Shown here: in pieces, positions 1 to 5,644 of the stretch
Layout of the letters: every line of letters begins with the position of its first letter
Position numbering within the stretch: position 1 is the stretch's first letter
Source: Gemmataceae bacterium
GTDB lineage: Bacteria > Planctomycetota > Planctomycetia > Gemmatales > Gemmataceae
NCBI GenBank assembly: GCA_017853285.1
Contig: JAFMJU010000221.1
Span: 1 to 6,820 of the forward strand
Reading direction: 5' to 3'
Length of the DNA: 6,820 bases
The notes under the pieces: model-generated
What the model was told of the DNA's origin: nothing
What the model saw: only the letters and a program-made list of their open reading frames with translations
Databases searched by the model: none
Program-made: the position numbers and the translations under genes

Positions 1-6
1 GGTGTC

Positions 7-336
7 TCAGACCAACTGTTCCAGCGCCTTGTCGAAGGCGGCCTCGGGTTGGAGGCCGACGAGGCGGGTGGCTTCGGCGCCGCCCTTGAAGATGAGCACG
101 GCGGGGATGCCGGAGATGCGGAACTTGCCGGCGATGTCGCCGTGGTCGTCGGTGTTGAGCTTGCCCACCTTCACCTTGCCGGCGTACTTGGTGGCGAGGC
201 TGTCGATGGTGGGGGCGAGGCGGCGGCAGGGCCCGCACCAGGGGGCCCAGAAATCGACCAGCACGGGCACGGTGCTCTGCTCGACTTCGGCGGCCCAGTT
301 AGCGGTGGTGAATTCAACAACATTCGCGCCAGCCAT
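7..336 (-). CDS. trxA: Thioredoxin
   Basis: Small cytoplasmic disulfide reductase of 109 residues, the usual thioredoxin length. It reduces protein disulfides and is itself recycled by thioredoxin reductase (family knowledge). The sequence shows one complete thioredoxin fold: the FWAPWCGPC active site with redox cysteines at residues 34 and 37, the buried Asp in LVDFW (28), and the cis-proline in GIPAV (78) followed by LIFKGG. The frame stays open upstream to an ATG at 420, but the ATG at 336 is chosen because GGGAG sits 6 nt before it and the protein then begins as thioredoxins do. The extra 28 residues would be arginine-rich and unlike the family. It lies about 200 nt downstream of the NYN gene on the same strand, beyond a strong hairpin, so it is probably transcribed alone. 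Family assignment is firm. Calling it trxA rather than a paralogue is inference. Confidence 0.95.
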   Translation of the reverse strand: MAGANVVEFTTANWAAEVEQSTVPVLVDFWAPWCGPCRRLAPTIDSLATKYAGKVKVGKLNTDDHGDIAGKFRISGIPAVLIFKGGAEATRLVGLQPEAAFDKALEQLV

Positions 337-340
337 CGTA

Positions 341-347
341 CTCTCCC
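341..347 (-). promoter_or_regulatory. Shine-Dalgarno site of trxA
   Basis: On the minus strand the sequence GGGAGAG precedes the ATG at 336, with GGGAG ending 6 nt before it. This decides the thioredoxin start against the longer in-frame ATG at 420. Confidence 0.7.
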
Positions 348-456
348 GGAAACACGCGCCCCGCTCGGGCGCTGCCAACCTGCAACGGATCAGACCCTTC
401 AACCAACCGGTGGGTTTCACCCAAACCGATCGCCAGTTTTCACATTGTACAAAGGA

Positions 457-482
457 CGAAGCCCGGCAGGTGCCGGGCTTCG
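457..482 (-). terminator. Strong hairpin, probable terminator of the NYN gene
   Basis: A perfect 11-bp inverted repeat (CGAAGCCCGGC and its complement) encloses a 4-nt loop. It starts 55 nt beyond the NYN stop codon in the direction of minus-strand transcription. It is followed on that strand by TCCTTTG, a weak and interrupted T run. The position between two co-directional genes and the very stable GC stem fit an intrinsic terminator. The poor T run leaves open an mRNA 3' stabilising structure or Rho-assisted termination. Just downstream at 444..449 the minus strand reads TACAAT, a possible -10 element for trxA, but no matching -35 is visible. Confidence 0.6.
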
Positions 483-502
483 CGGGAAGGTCTTAAGTTG
501 TT

Positions 503-527
503 GCCGGGCTTGGCTTTCAGGCCCGGC
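503..527 (-). repeat. Second GCCGGGC/GCCCGGC hairpin after the NYN gene
   Basis: A 7-bp inverted repeat (503..509 with 521..527) and an 11-nt interval lies 10 nt beyond the NYN stop codon. No T run follows it on either strand. Its arms share the core GCCCGGC with the stronger hairpin at 457..482, so the two could pair in alternative ways. Confidence 0.45.
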
Positions 528-536
528 CGGCAGTTC

Positions 537-1190
537 TCAGCCCTCGTCCATCTCGTCCATGTCGGCCATCTGGCCGTAGCGGGGCGGGGCATCGCCACGG
601 GGGCTGTCGCCGCCACGGCCGGGGCCGTCGGTGCGGAGGGGGTCGAACCGCTGCAGCAGGGGGCGCAGGTCGAGCACGGCGCTGGCGCTGGCCCGCAACT
701 CGCCACCGATGGTCTGCTCGACCGTGGCCACCTCCACCCGCACGCCCTTGCGGCGCAGGCTGAGGCCCAGGTGGGCGAAATCGGGGTCGCCGGTGAGCAG
801 CACCACGGTGTCGGGCTTGATCTGCTGCACCAGGTCCATGGCATCCACGGCCATCAGCAGGTCGACATCGGCCTTGTAGTGGTTGTCGCCGGAGGGCACG
901 CCGTCCTTGGTCATCACCAGGAAGCCGTGGATGCGCAGCCAGTGGACGAAGCGCAGCTTGCGGGCGCGCAGTTCCTGGAACTCGGGCACGAAGATGGGGG
1001 GCAAGCCGACATAGACAACGATCTCGCCCTGATTGTCGGGCGATTCGCCCTCGTCGAGCAGGTATTCGCGCACGGCGAGCCAGTCGATGCTCTTGTTCAT
1101 CGCGCGGGCGGCGGCCAGCAGGTGCGACTCATCCACGAGGGCGAGGATCTTCTGGCCGGGTTTCAGGGAAGAGGCGGGATTGGTTGCCAT
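537..1190 (-). CDS. NYN (LabA/DUF88-type, PIN-fold) domain protein, predicted ribonuclease
   Basis: About 217 residues with one NYN domain in roughly residues 13 to 178, the PIN-like metal-dependent nuclease fold. Visible elements are a first strand ILALVDESH with the putative metal-binding Asp at 20, the central KADVDLLMAVD motif (108 to 116), and LTGDPDF (132 to 138), matching the SGDSDF-type motif of LabA/DUF88 proteins. After the first Asp the family often has Asn nearby; here the sequence is DESH. The C-terminal 30 or so residues are Gly/Pro/Asp/Arg-rich, end in acidic MDEMDEG, and are probably disordered. Two ATGs compete. The one at 1190 is chosen because AGGA lies 8 nt before it but only 2 nt before the ATG at 1196. 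It follows phoH by about 140 nt on the same strand. RNase activity is inferred from the fold; the substrate is unknown. Confidence 0.88.
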   Translation of the reverse strand: MATNPASSLKPGQKILALVDESHLLAAARAMNKSIDWLAVREYLLDEGESPDNQGEIVVYVGLPPIFVPEFQELRARKLRFVHWLRIHGFLVMTKDGVPSGDNHYKADVDLLMAVDAMDLVQQIKPDTVVLLTGDPDFAHLGLSLRRKGVRVEVATVEQTIGGELRASASAVLDLRPLLQRFDPLRTDGPGRGGDSPRGDAPPRYGQMADMDEMDEG

Positions 1191-1198
1191 AACCATTT

Positions 1199-1202
1199 TC
1201 CT
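1199..1202 (-). promoter_or_regulatory. Shine-Dalgarno site of the NYN gene
   Basis: AGGA on the minus strand is 8 nt from the ATG at 1190 and only 2 nt from the upstream in-frame ATG at 1196. It therefore favours the shorter protein beginning MATNP. Confidence 0.5.
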
Positions 1203-1290
1203 GGATCAAGGTTTCGTCGATTGTCCCGGGAAGAGGCGAGGTGCGTTGGTTTTTTCGCAGGCGCATTTTCCGGGGACGGTGTTATGCATT

Positions 1291-1319
1291 GTGATATAAA
1301 AATTGCCGCGGTCAGGCAA
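1291..1319 (-). promoter_or_regulatory. Candidate sigma70-like promoter for the NYN gene
   Basis: On the minus strand TTGCCT (1319..1314) and TATCAC (1296..1291) are separated by exactly 17 nt. Each matches its consensus hexamer at four of six positions, in the only AT-rich patch between phoH and the NYN gene. It would give a leader of roughly 95 nt. The -35 part overlaps the hairpin proposed as the phoH terminator, so one of the two readings may be wrong. Confidence 0.3.
1298..1319 (-). terminator. Possible weak terminator after phoH
   Basis: Fourteen nt beyond the phoH stop codon the minus strand has a 5-bp stem TTGCC/GGCAA with a 7-nt loop, followed directly by TTTTT and then ATAT. The layout is that of an intrinsic terminator but the stem is short, so read-through into the NYN gene is likely. 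Confidence 0.4.
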
Positions 1320-1333
1320 GATGCGTGTATTTT

Positions 1334-2368
1334 TCAGGATTTTGACGGCCAAGCGGTGCCCGGGATGGCCGGTTTGCGCCCGGTGCCGTAGGCGGACAGA
1401 ACCCGCTGCACCAGGGGGTGGCGGACGATGTCACGCTCGTCGAGGCGGACCACGGCGATGCCATCCAGCCCGTCGAGGCGCTCCACGGCGTCAATGAGGC
1501 CGCTTTCCACATTGGGGGGCAGGTCGATCTGGGACATGTCGCCCGTGACGATGATCTTCGAGCCGTTGCCCATGCGGGTGAGGAACATCATCATCTGCGA
1601 CACGGTGGTGTTCTGGCCCTCGTCGAGGATGATGCAGGCGTTGTTGAGCGTGCGGCCGCGCATGTAGGCCAGGGGGGCGATCTCGATGACATCGCTCTCG
1701 AGGTAGCGCTTCACCTGCTCGGGGTCCATCAGGTCGTTGAGGGCGTCGAAGAGGGGGCGCAGGTAGGGGTTCACCTTGGCGGCGATGTCGCCGGGCAGGA
1801 AGCCGAGCCGCTCGCCGGCCTCCACCGCGGGGCGCACCAGCACGATCTTCTTGACGGCCCCGCTGCGCAGCAGGCTGACGGCCATGGCCACGGCCAGCCA
1901 GGTCTTGCCGGTGCCGGCGGGGCCGGCGCAGAGGACCATCTCCCGGTCGCGCAGGGCGTTGAGGTAGCGGGTCTGTCCCTCGGTGCGGGCGCGGACCGAC
2001 TTGAGGGGACCGGCGGCCACGGGGCTTGGCACCGTGGGGCCCTCGCTGGCCAGCGTGAGGACGCGCTCGGGGTGGCCGCCGGCCACCTCCAGCGCGGCGC
2101 GGACCATCTCGAGATCGAGGCTGCCATGCTTGCGCAGGGCCCCGCGCAACTGGGCGAACAGGCGCATGGCGGAATCGACCGCCTCCTCCTCGCCCTTGAT
2201 GACCACCTGCTCGCCGCGGCCGATGATCTGCACGCCGAGCGCCTGCCGGATCTCGCGCAGGAACTGGTCGCGGTTGCCGAAAAGCAGCACGGCCTCGTCC
2301 CGGCTGTCCAGAATGAGCGTGGCTTCCTTCATGGGCATCTGTTCCACGGGGTTGAGAGGTCCCTGCAT
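1334..2368 (-). CDS. phoH: PhoH-like ATPase
   Basis: 344 residues, a normal length for cytoplasmic PhoH/YbeZ-type P-loop ATPases, which are linked to RNA metabolism and often act with YbeY (family knowledge; exact role unsettled). After an N-terminal KH-like region (about 15 to 80), the PhoH ATPase core shows Walker A GPAGTGKT (149 to 156), the VRPAVEAGERLGFLPGD block (178 to 194), APLAYMRGRTLNNA (231 to 244), Walker B IILDEGQN (246 to 253), VTGDMSQIDLP (274 to 284) and VRHPLVQ (315 to 321). Walker B has Gly where most relatives have Ala (DEAQN). The ATG at 2368 has no visible Shine-Dalgarno site. ATGs at 2338 and 2332 are alternatives, and the conserved region begins only after them. The gene starts 37 nt after the cdsA stop, so it is probably the end of the purA-uppS-cdsA-phoH unit. 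No ybeY gene follows; the next gene encodes a NYN nuclease. Confidence 0.94.
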   Translation of the reverse strand: MQGPLNPVEQMPMKEATLILDSRDEAVLLFGNRDQFLREIRQALGVQIIGRGEQVVIKGEEEAVDSAMRLFAQLRGALRKHGSLDLEMVRAALEVAGGHPERVLTLASEGPTVPSPVAAGPLKSVRARTEGQTRYLNALRDREMVLCAGPAGTGKTWLAVAMAVSLLRSGAVKKIVLVRPAVEAGERLGFLPGDIAAKVNPYLRPLFDALNDLMDPEQVKRYLESDVIEIAPLAYMRGRTLNNACIILDEGQNTTVSQMMMFLTRMGNGSKIIVTGDMSQIDLPPNVESGLIDAVERLDGLDGIAVVRLDERDIVRHPLVQRVLSAYGTGRKPAIPGTAWPSKS

Positions 2369-2405
2369 GCTTTATTTTAGGCGTCGGGCGCCTGATTTTT
2401 CGGTG

Positions 2406-3287
2406 TCACCACGAGAAATGGGCGAAGCGCGGGGCCAGCCAGAGCCAGGCGACGGGGGCGGCGAACAGGACGGCGTCGATCAGGTCGAGCATGCCGCCGA
2501 AGCCGGGCAGCCAGTTGGCGGCATCCTTGATGCCGAGGTCGCGCTTGATCATCGATTCGGCCAGGTCGCCCAGGGCGCCGGCGAGGCCCACCGTCAGGCC
2601 GAAGCCGGCGGCCCACAGCGGATTGAATTCCAGGCCGGTGAGACCGGCGGCAAGGCGCCACAGCAGCAGGCTGACGAGGGTGGAAAACGCCAAACCGCCT
2701 GACAGGCCCTCCCAGGTTTTTTTGGGGCTGAGGACCGGTGTCATGCGGTGGCGGCCGAAAAAGCGGCCGGTGAAGTAGGCGCCGATGTCGCAGCACTTGG
2801 TGGTGAAGATGGTGACCAGGATGCAGGCCAGGCCGAGTGCGGGGTTGTCGTGGCCCGCCCAGCGCAGGGTGATGAGGCTGGCCGGCAGCAGACCCAGGTA
2901 AGCCATGATGAACACCACCGCCGCCAGGCGCGCCACCACGCCGGCGGGGCCGTGGTAAAAACGCATGGCCACCAGGAACAAAATCACCACCAGGCCGATG
3001 AAGGTGGTCAGCAGCGTGAGGGCGCGCTGGTGCTCCATCCATTCCAGTCCGGGCAGCACAGGCAGCCAGCAGCAGGCCACCAGGGCTGCCACGCACAGCA
3101 CGGCGGTGACCGGGTGGGGTTTGTTGTCGTTGGGGAGCAGGTGGGCCAGCTCCCACGCGGCCATGCAGAGGGCGCCCAGACAAAGGGCCAGAAGGCCCAG
3201 CGACCACGGGTAGGTGAAGTAATCGAGGGTGAGCAGTCCGAGCACCACCACCGTGAGCGTGACACCGGTGATGATTCGGGTCAGCAT
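2406..3287 (-). CDS. cdsA: Phosphatidate cytidylyltransferase (CDP-diglyceride synthase)
   Basis: Integral inner-membrane enzyme of 293 residues that makes CDP-diacylglycerol from CTP and phosphatidate, the branch point of phospholipid synthesis. The N-terminal two thirds is a series of hydrophobic segments (about 5 to 23, 28 to 50, 60 to 80, 92 to 108, 120 to 140, 150 to 165). The cytidylyltransferase motifs follow: CCDIGAYFTGRFFG (165 to 178), SPKKTWEG (187 to 194), and the family signature from S245 (SMIKRDLGIKDAANWLPG) into GFGGMLDLID (262 to 271). The signature departs from the usual GHGG..DR at two places: Phe263 instead of His and Leu269 instead of Arg/Ala. The start at 3287 overlaps the uppS stop in the form ATGCTGA and has no clear Shine-Dalgarno site, which suggests translational coupling to uppS. 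The same frame is open far upstream through uppS, but that part is arginine/proline-rich, not CdsA-like, and is not counted. Confidence 0.95.
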   Translation of the reverse strand: MLTRIITGVTLTVVVLGLLTLDYFTYPWSLGLLALCLGALCMAAWELAHLLPNDNKPHPVTAVLCVAALVACCWLPVLPGLEWMEHQRALTLLTTFIGLVVILFLVAMRFYHGPAGVVARLAAVVFIMAYLGLLPASLITLRWAGHDNPALGLACILVTIFTTKCCDIGAYFTGRFFGRHRMTPVLSPKKTWEGLSGGLAFSTLVSLLLWRLAAGLTGLEFNPLWAAGFGLTVGLAGALGDLAESMIKRDLGIKDAANWLPGFGGMLDLIDAVLFAAPVAWLWLAPRFAHFSW

Positions 3288-4090
3288 GGGGCAGATTGTC
3301 CCGGCAGTCCGCCGAAGCGACGTTGCCTGAGGCCGTAGTCGGCCAGGGCGCTGTGCAGCGTGGGGATGTCGAATTCTGGCCAGCAGCGCTGGGTGACCCA
3401 CAGCTCGGCGTAGGAGATCTGCCACAGCAGGAAATTGCTGACGCGCATCTCGCCGGCGGTGCGGATGAGCAGGTCGGGGTCGGGCATGCCGGCGGTGTAG
3501 AGCGAATCGGATACGGAGGACTCGGTGATGGCGGCGGGGTCGAGCCTGCCGGCCTTCACCTCGGTGGCCAGGGCGCGGAAGGCGTCGAGCAACTCGGTTC
3601 TGCCCCCATAGTTGATGGCCAGGCAGAGGAGCAGGCCGGTGTTGTCGCGCGTGAGGCTCTCGCTGGTGCGGATCTCGTCGAGCACGAGGTCGCTCAGGCC
3701 GTCGCGGCGGCCGATGACCTGGAACCGGATGTTCTCGCGCATGAGCAGGTCGCGTTCCTGCACCAGAAACTGGCTGAGGAGGGCCATCAGGAAATCGAGC
3801 TCGTCCTGCGGGCGCTTCCAGTTCTCGCTGGAGAGGCAGTAGAGGGTGAGCTGGGCCAGACCCAGACGGCAGCATTCCTCCACGGTCTGGCGCACGCTCT
3901 GCACCCCGCGGGCGTGGCCCTCCACGCGGCGGAGGCCCTGGCGCTGGGCCCAGCGACCGTTGCCATCCATGATGATGGCGACATGGTCGGGCAGGCGGGC
4001 GGGGTCGAGGCCCGACCGGAGGATATGTTCCCGCGCCCGGTCGCGGGGGTTCGCCTTGTCCGTTCGCGGACTCAACCTGTTGGCTCCCAT
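3281..4090 (-). CDS. uppS: Undecaprenyl diphosphate synthase (cis-prenyltransferase)
   Basis: 269 residues. It condenses isopentenyl diphosphate onto farnesyl diphosphate to form the C55 lipid carrier for peptidoglycan and other surface polymers, acting as a soluble homodimer near the membrane. All cis-prenyltransferase regions are present: HVAIIMDGNGRWA (36 to 48) with catalytic Asp42, the EGH that follows (57 to 59), SSENWKRP (87 to 94), and the C-terminal signature DPDLLIRTAGEMRVSNFLLWQ (204 to 224), with basic residues for diphosphate and Glu214 for Mg2+, then SYAELWVT and WPEFD. TAGE replaces the more common TSGE, a mild variation. The first 30 residues are a charged extension of ordinary type. 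It begins 70 nt after the purA stop, with only a weak GGAA element before the ATG, and ends inside the start of cdsA, so the three genes probably share a transcript. Confidence 0.97.
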   Translation of the reverse strand: MGANRLSPRTDKANPRDRAREHILRSGLDPARLPDHVAIIMDGNGRWAQRQGLRRVEGHARGVQSVRQTVEECCRLGLAQLTLYCLSSENWKRPQDELDFLMALLSQFLVQERDLLMRENIRFQVIGRRDGLSDLVLDEIRTSESLTRDNTGLLLCLAINYGGRTELLDAFRALATEVKAGRLDPAAITESSVSDSLYTAGMPDPDLLIRTAGEMRVSNFLLWQISYAELWVTQRCWPEFDIPTLHSALADYGLRQRRFGGLPGQSAPC

Positions 4091-4160
4091 CAGATTCCGA
4101 GACGGTGGGGGCGGGTTTCAAGGGGGCCCCGCCGGCCCGTGGATGATACCAGTTTTCCGG

Positions 4161-5459
4161 TCAGGCAGGGGGCTGGAAGGTCTGCTCGCGGCCCGGGCCG
4201 ACGGAGACCCAGGCCAGCGGGCGGCCCGCTAGTTCGGCCACCCGGCGGGCGTAGCGTCGGGCATTTTCGGGCAGGTCTTCCCAGCGCTTGCAGGCGGTGA
4301 TGTCTTCCGACCACCCGGGCAGGGTCTCGTAGACGGGCTTGCAGCCGTCGAGAGTGAGGGCGTCGGAGGGGAACCAGTCGATCCGGCCTGTGGGGGTGTC
4401 GTAGGCCACGGCCAGCTTCAGCTCGGGCAGACCACTGAGGACATCGAGCAGCATGAGGCTGATGGTGTCGACGCCGTTGATGCGGGCGGTGGTGCGCACG
4501 GCCACGGCGTCGAACCAGCCGCAGCGGCGGGGCCGTCCGGTGACGGTGCCGTACTCGCGGCCGATCTTGCGGATGCGCTCGCCGATGCCCTCGGGGCCGT
4601 CGTCGAGCTCGGTGGGGAAGGGGCCCGAGCCGACGCGGGTGGTGTAGGCCTTCACCACGCCGATGGTGTGATCGATCCAGCGGGTGGGGAAGCCGCTGCC
4701 GGGGCCGATGCCGCCGGCGGTGCTGGTGCTGCTGGTGACGAAGGGGAAGGTGCCGTGGTCGACATCGAGCAGGCTGCCCTGGGCCCCCTCGAACAGGATG
4801 GATTTCTTCTCGTCGTGCAGTTGGTGCAGCAGGCGGGTGGTGTCGGCCACCAGGGGGGCGAGGAAGGCCCCGTGGTCGAGGTGCTCGGCCAGCAGTTGCT
4901 CGGCGGTGGGCAGGTTGACCGGCGAGCCGGCCGCCAGGGCCTCGAGCTGGCGGCGCTTGAGGGGCAGGATGACCTCGAGTCGGGCCTTGAGGCGGTCTGG
5001 GTTGACGAGGTCGATCATGCGGATAGCCAGCTGACGGCCGGCCTTGTCGGCGTAGCACGGGCCGATGCCGCGGCCGGTGGTGCCGATGGCGGCCTTGCCG
5101 CTGGCGGCCTCGCGCAGGCGCTCCTCCTCGATGTGCCAGGGCATGATGACATGGGCGCGCTCGCTGATCTTCAGGCGATCGCGGATGTTGAGACCCTTGG
5201 CCTCGAGGCCGGCGATCTCGTCGCGCAGGCGGCCGGGGTGGATGACCACGCCGTTGCCGATGAGGCCGAGGGTGCCGGGGCGCACCAGGCCGGTGGGGAC
5301 GAGGGACAACTTGTAGCTGACGCCGGCGACCACCACGGTGTGGCCGGCGTTGGCGCCGCCGTTGTAGCGGGCGACGACGGTGTGCTGGTCCCCGAGGAGA
5401 TCGACGATTTTTCCCTTGGCCTCATCGCCCCATTGCAGGCCGACCACACAGCTGATCAT
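4161..5459 (-). CDS. purA: Adenylosuccinate synthetase
   Basis: Cytoplasmic enzyme of 432 residues, the typical length, catalysing GTP-dependent joining of IMP and aspartate to adenylosuccinate in AMP synthesis. It shows QWGDEAKGK at the N-terminus (9 to 17) with catalytic Asp12, GGANAGHTVV with catalytic His40, TTGRGIGPCYADKAGR (127 to 142) matching the second family signature, EGAQGSLLDVDHGTFPFVTSS in the middle, the KAYTTRVGSGPFPTE segment, and the GTP-site stretch TGRPRRCGWFDAVAVR. The first signature normally reads QWGDEGKG; here the Gly is Ala14. The frame is open to an ATG at 5516, but the ATG at 5459 is chosen because GAGG lies 5 nt before it and the protein then starts MISCVVGLQWGDE as relatives do. 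It is the first gene of the minus-strand run and is divergent from cinA. Confidence 0.98.
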   Translation of the reverse strand: MISCVVGLQWGDEAKGKIVDLLGDQHTVVARYNGGANAGHTVVVAGVSYKLSLVPTGLVRPGTLGLIGNGVVIHPGRLRDEIAGLEAKGLNIRDRLKISERAHVIMPWHIEEERLREAASGKAAIGTTGRGIGPCYADKAGRQLAIRMIDLVNPDRLKARLEVILPLKRRQLEALAAGSPVNLPTAEQLLAEHLDHGAFLAPLVADTTRLLHQLHDEKKSILFEGAQGSLLDVDHGTFPFVTSSTSTAGGIGPGSGFPTRWIDHTIGVVKAYTTRVGSGPFPTELDDGPEGIGERIRKIGREYGTVTGRPRRCGWFDAVAVRTTARINGVDTISLMLLDVLSGLPELKLAVAYDTPTGRIDWFPSDALTLDGCKPVYETLPGWSEDITACKRWEDLPENARRYARRVAELAGRPLAWVSVGPGREQTFQPPA

Positions 5460-5464
5460 GTAGA

Positions 5465-5468
5465 CCTC
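5465..5468 (-). promoter_or_regulatory. Shine-Dalgarno site of purA
   Basis: GAGG on the minus strand, 5 nt before the ATG at 5459. It supports this start over the upstream in-frame ATG at 5516. Confidence 0.65.
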
Positions 5469-5635
5469 GACAAAAGCCCGGCCCGCCGCGCCAAAGGCAC
5501 GGTTCCCGGAAAACAAACTTTACCTAAGAAGAATACAGGACAGGTGACCGGTCGGGGGAGAGGATTGCCCCGGGTGCCCTGTCCGCAAGATTTGCCCAAC
5601 CTGCCGGGGCGGTTTCGCCCGCCGACTCAACAAAC

Positions 5636-5639
5636 GGAG
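5636..5639 (+). promoter_or_regulatory. Shine-Dalgarno site of cinA
   Basis: GGAG, 5 nt before the ATG at 5645. It fixes the start of the CinA reading frame. Confidence 0.7.
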
Positions 5640-5644
5640 TGCCC

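Larger units (their letters stand above)
5460..5644. promoter_or_regulatory. Divergent purA/cinA intergenic region
   Basis: These 185 nt separate the divergent starts of purA and cinA and must hold both promoters unless transcription enters from outside. The only AT-rich patch is about 5510..5540, the likeliest place for promoter elements, but I find no pair of hexamers that matches the sigma70 consensus well on either strand. An inverted repeat (GGACAGG at 5538..5544, CCTGTCC at 5578..5584) encloses an 8-bp palindrome GACCGGTC (5546..5553). A small hairpin GGGCG-GTTT-CGCCC lies at 5607..5620, just before the cinA ribosome site. Confidence 0.45.

Noticed and set aside
337..420. N-terminal extension of thioredoxin
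   Set aside because: The ATG at 336 has a good ribosome site and the extension is unlike thioredoxins. It contains no signal peptide.
498..1391. Plus-strand 297-codon frame over the NYN gene
   Set aside because: The minus strand carries a protein with clear NYN motifs; this frame is its shadow.
1418..2380. Plus-strand 320-codon frame over phoH
   Set aside because: It is antisense to a full-length PhoH, with no recognisable motif and His/Gly/Ala-rich composition.
2406..4121. Open frame of 571 codons suggesting an N-terminally extended CdsA
   Set aside because: The upstream half lies antiphase over uppS, is arginine/proline-rich and matches nothing. The real CdsA begins at 3287 with a membrane segment.
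3296..4300. Plus-strand 334-codon frame over uppS and the purA end
   Set aside because: It is antisense to well-conserved genes and has Ala/Gly/Val/His-rich shadow composition.
4090..5058. 322-codon minus-strand frame inside purA
   Set aside because: It is a frame-shifted reading of purA with low-complexity Arg/Pro/His composition and no domain.
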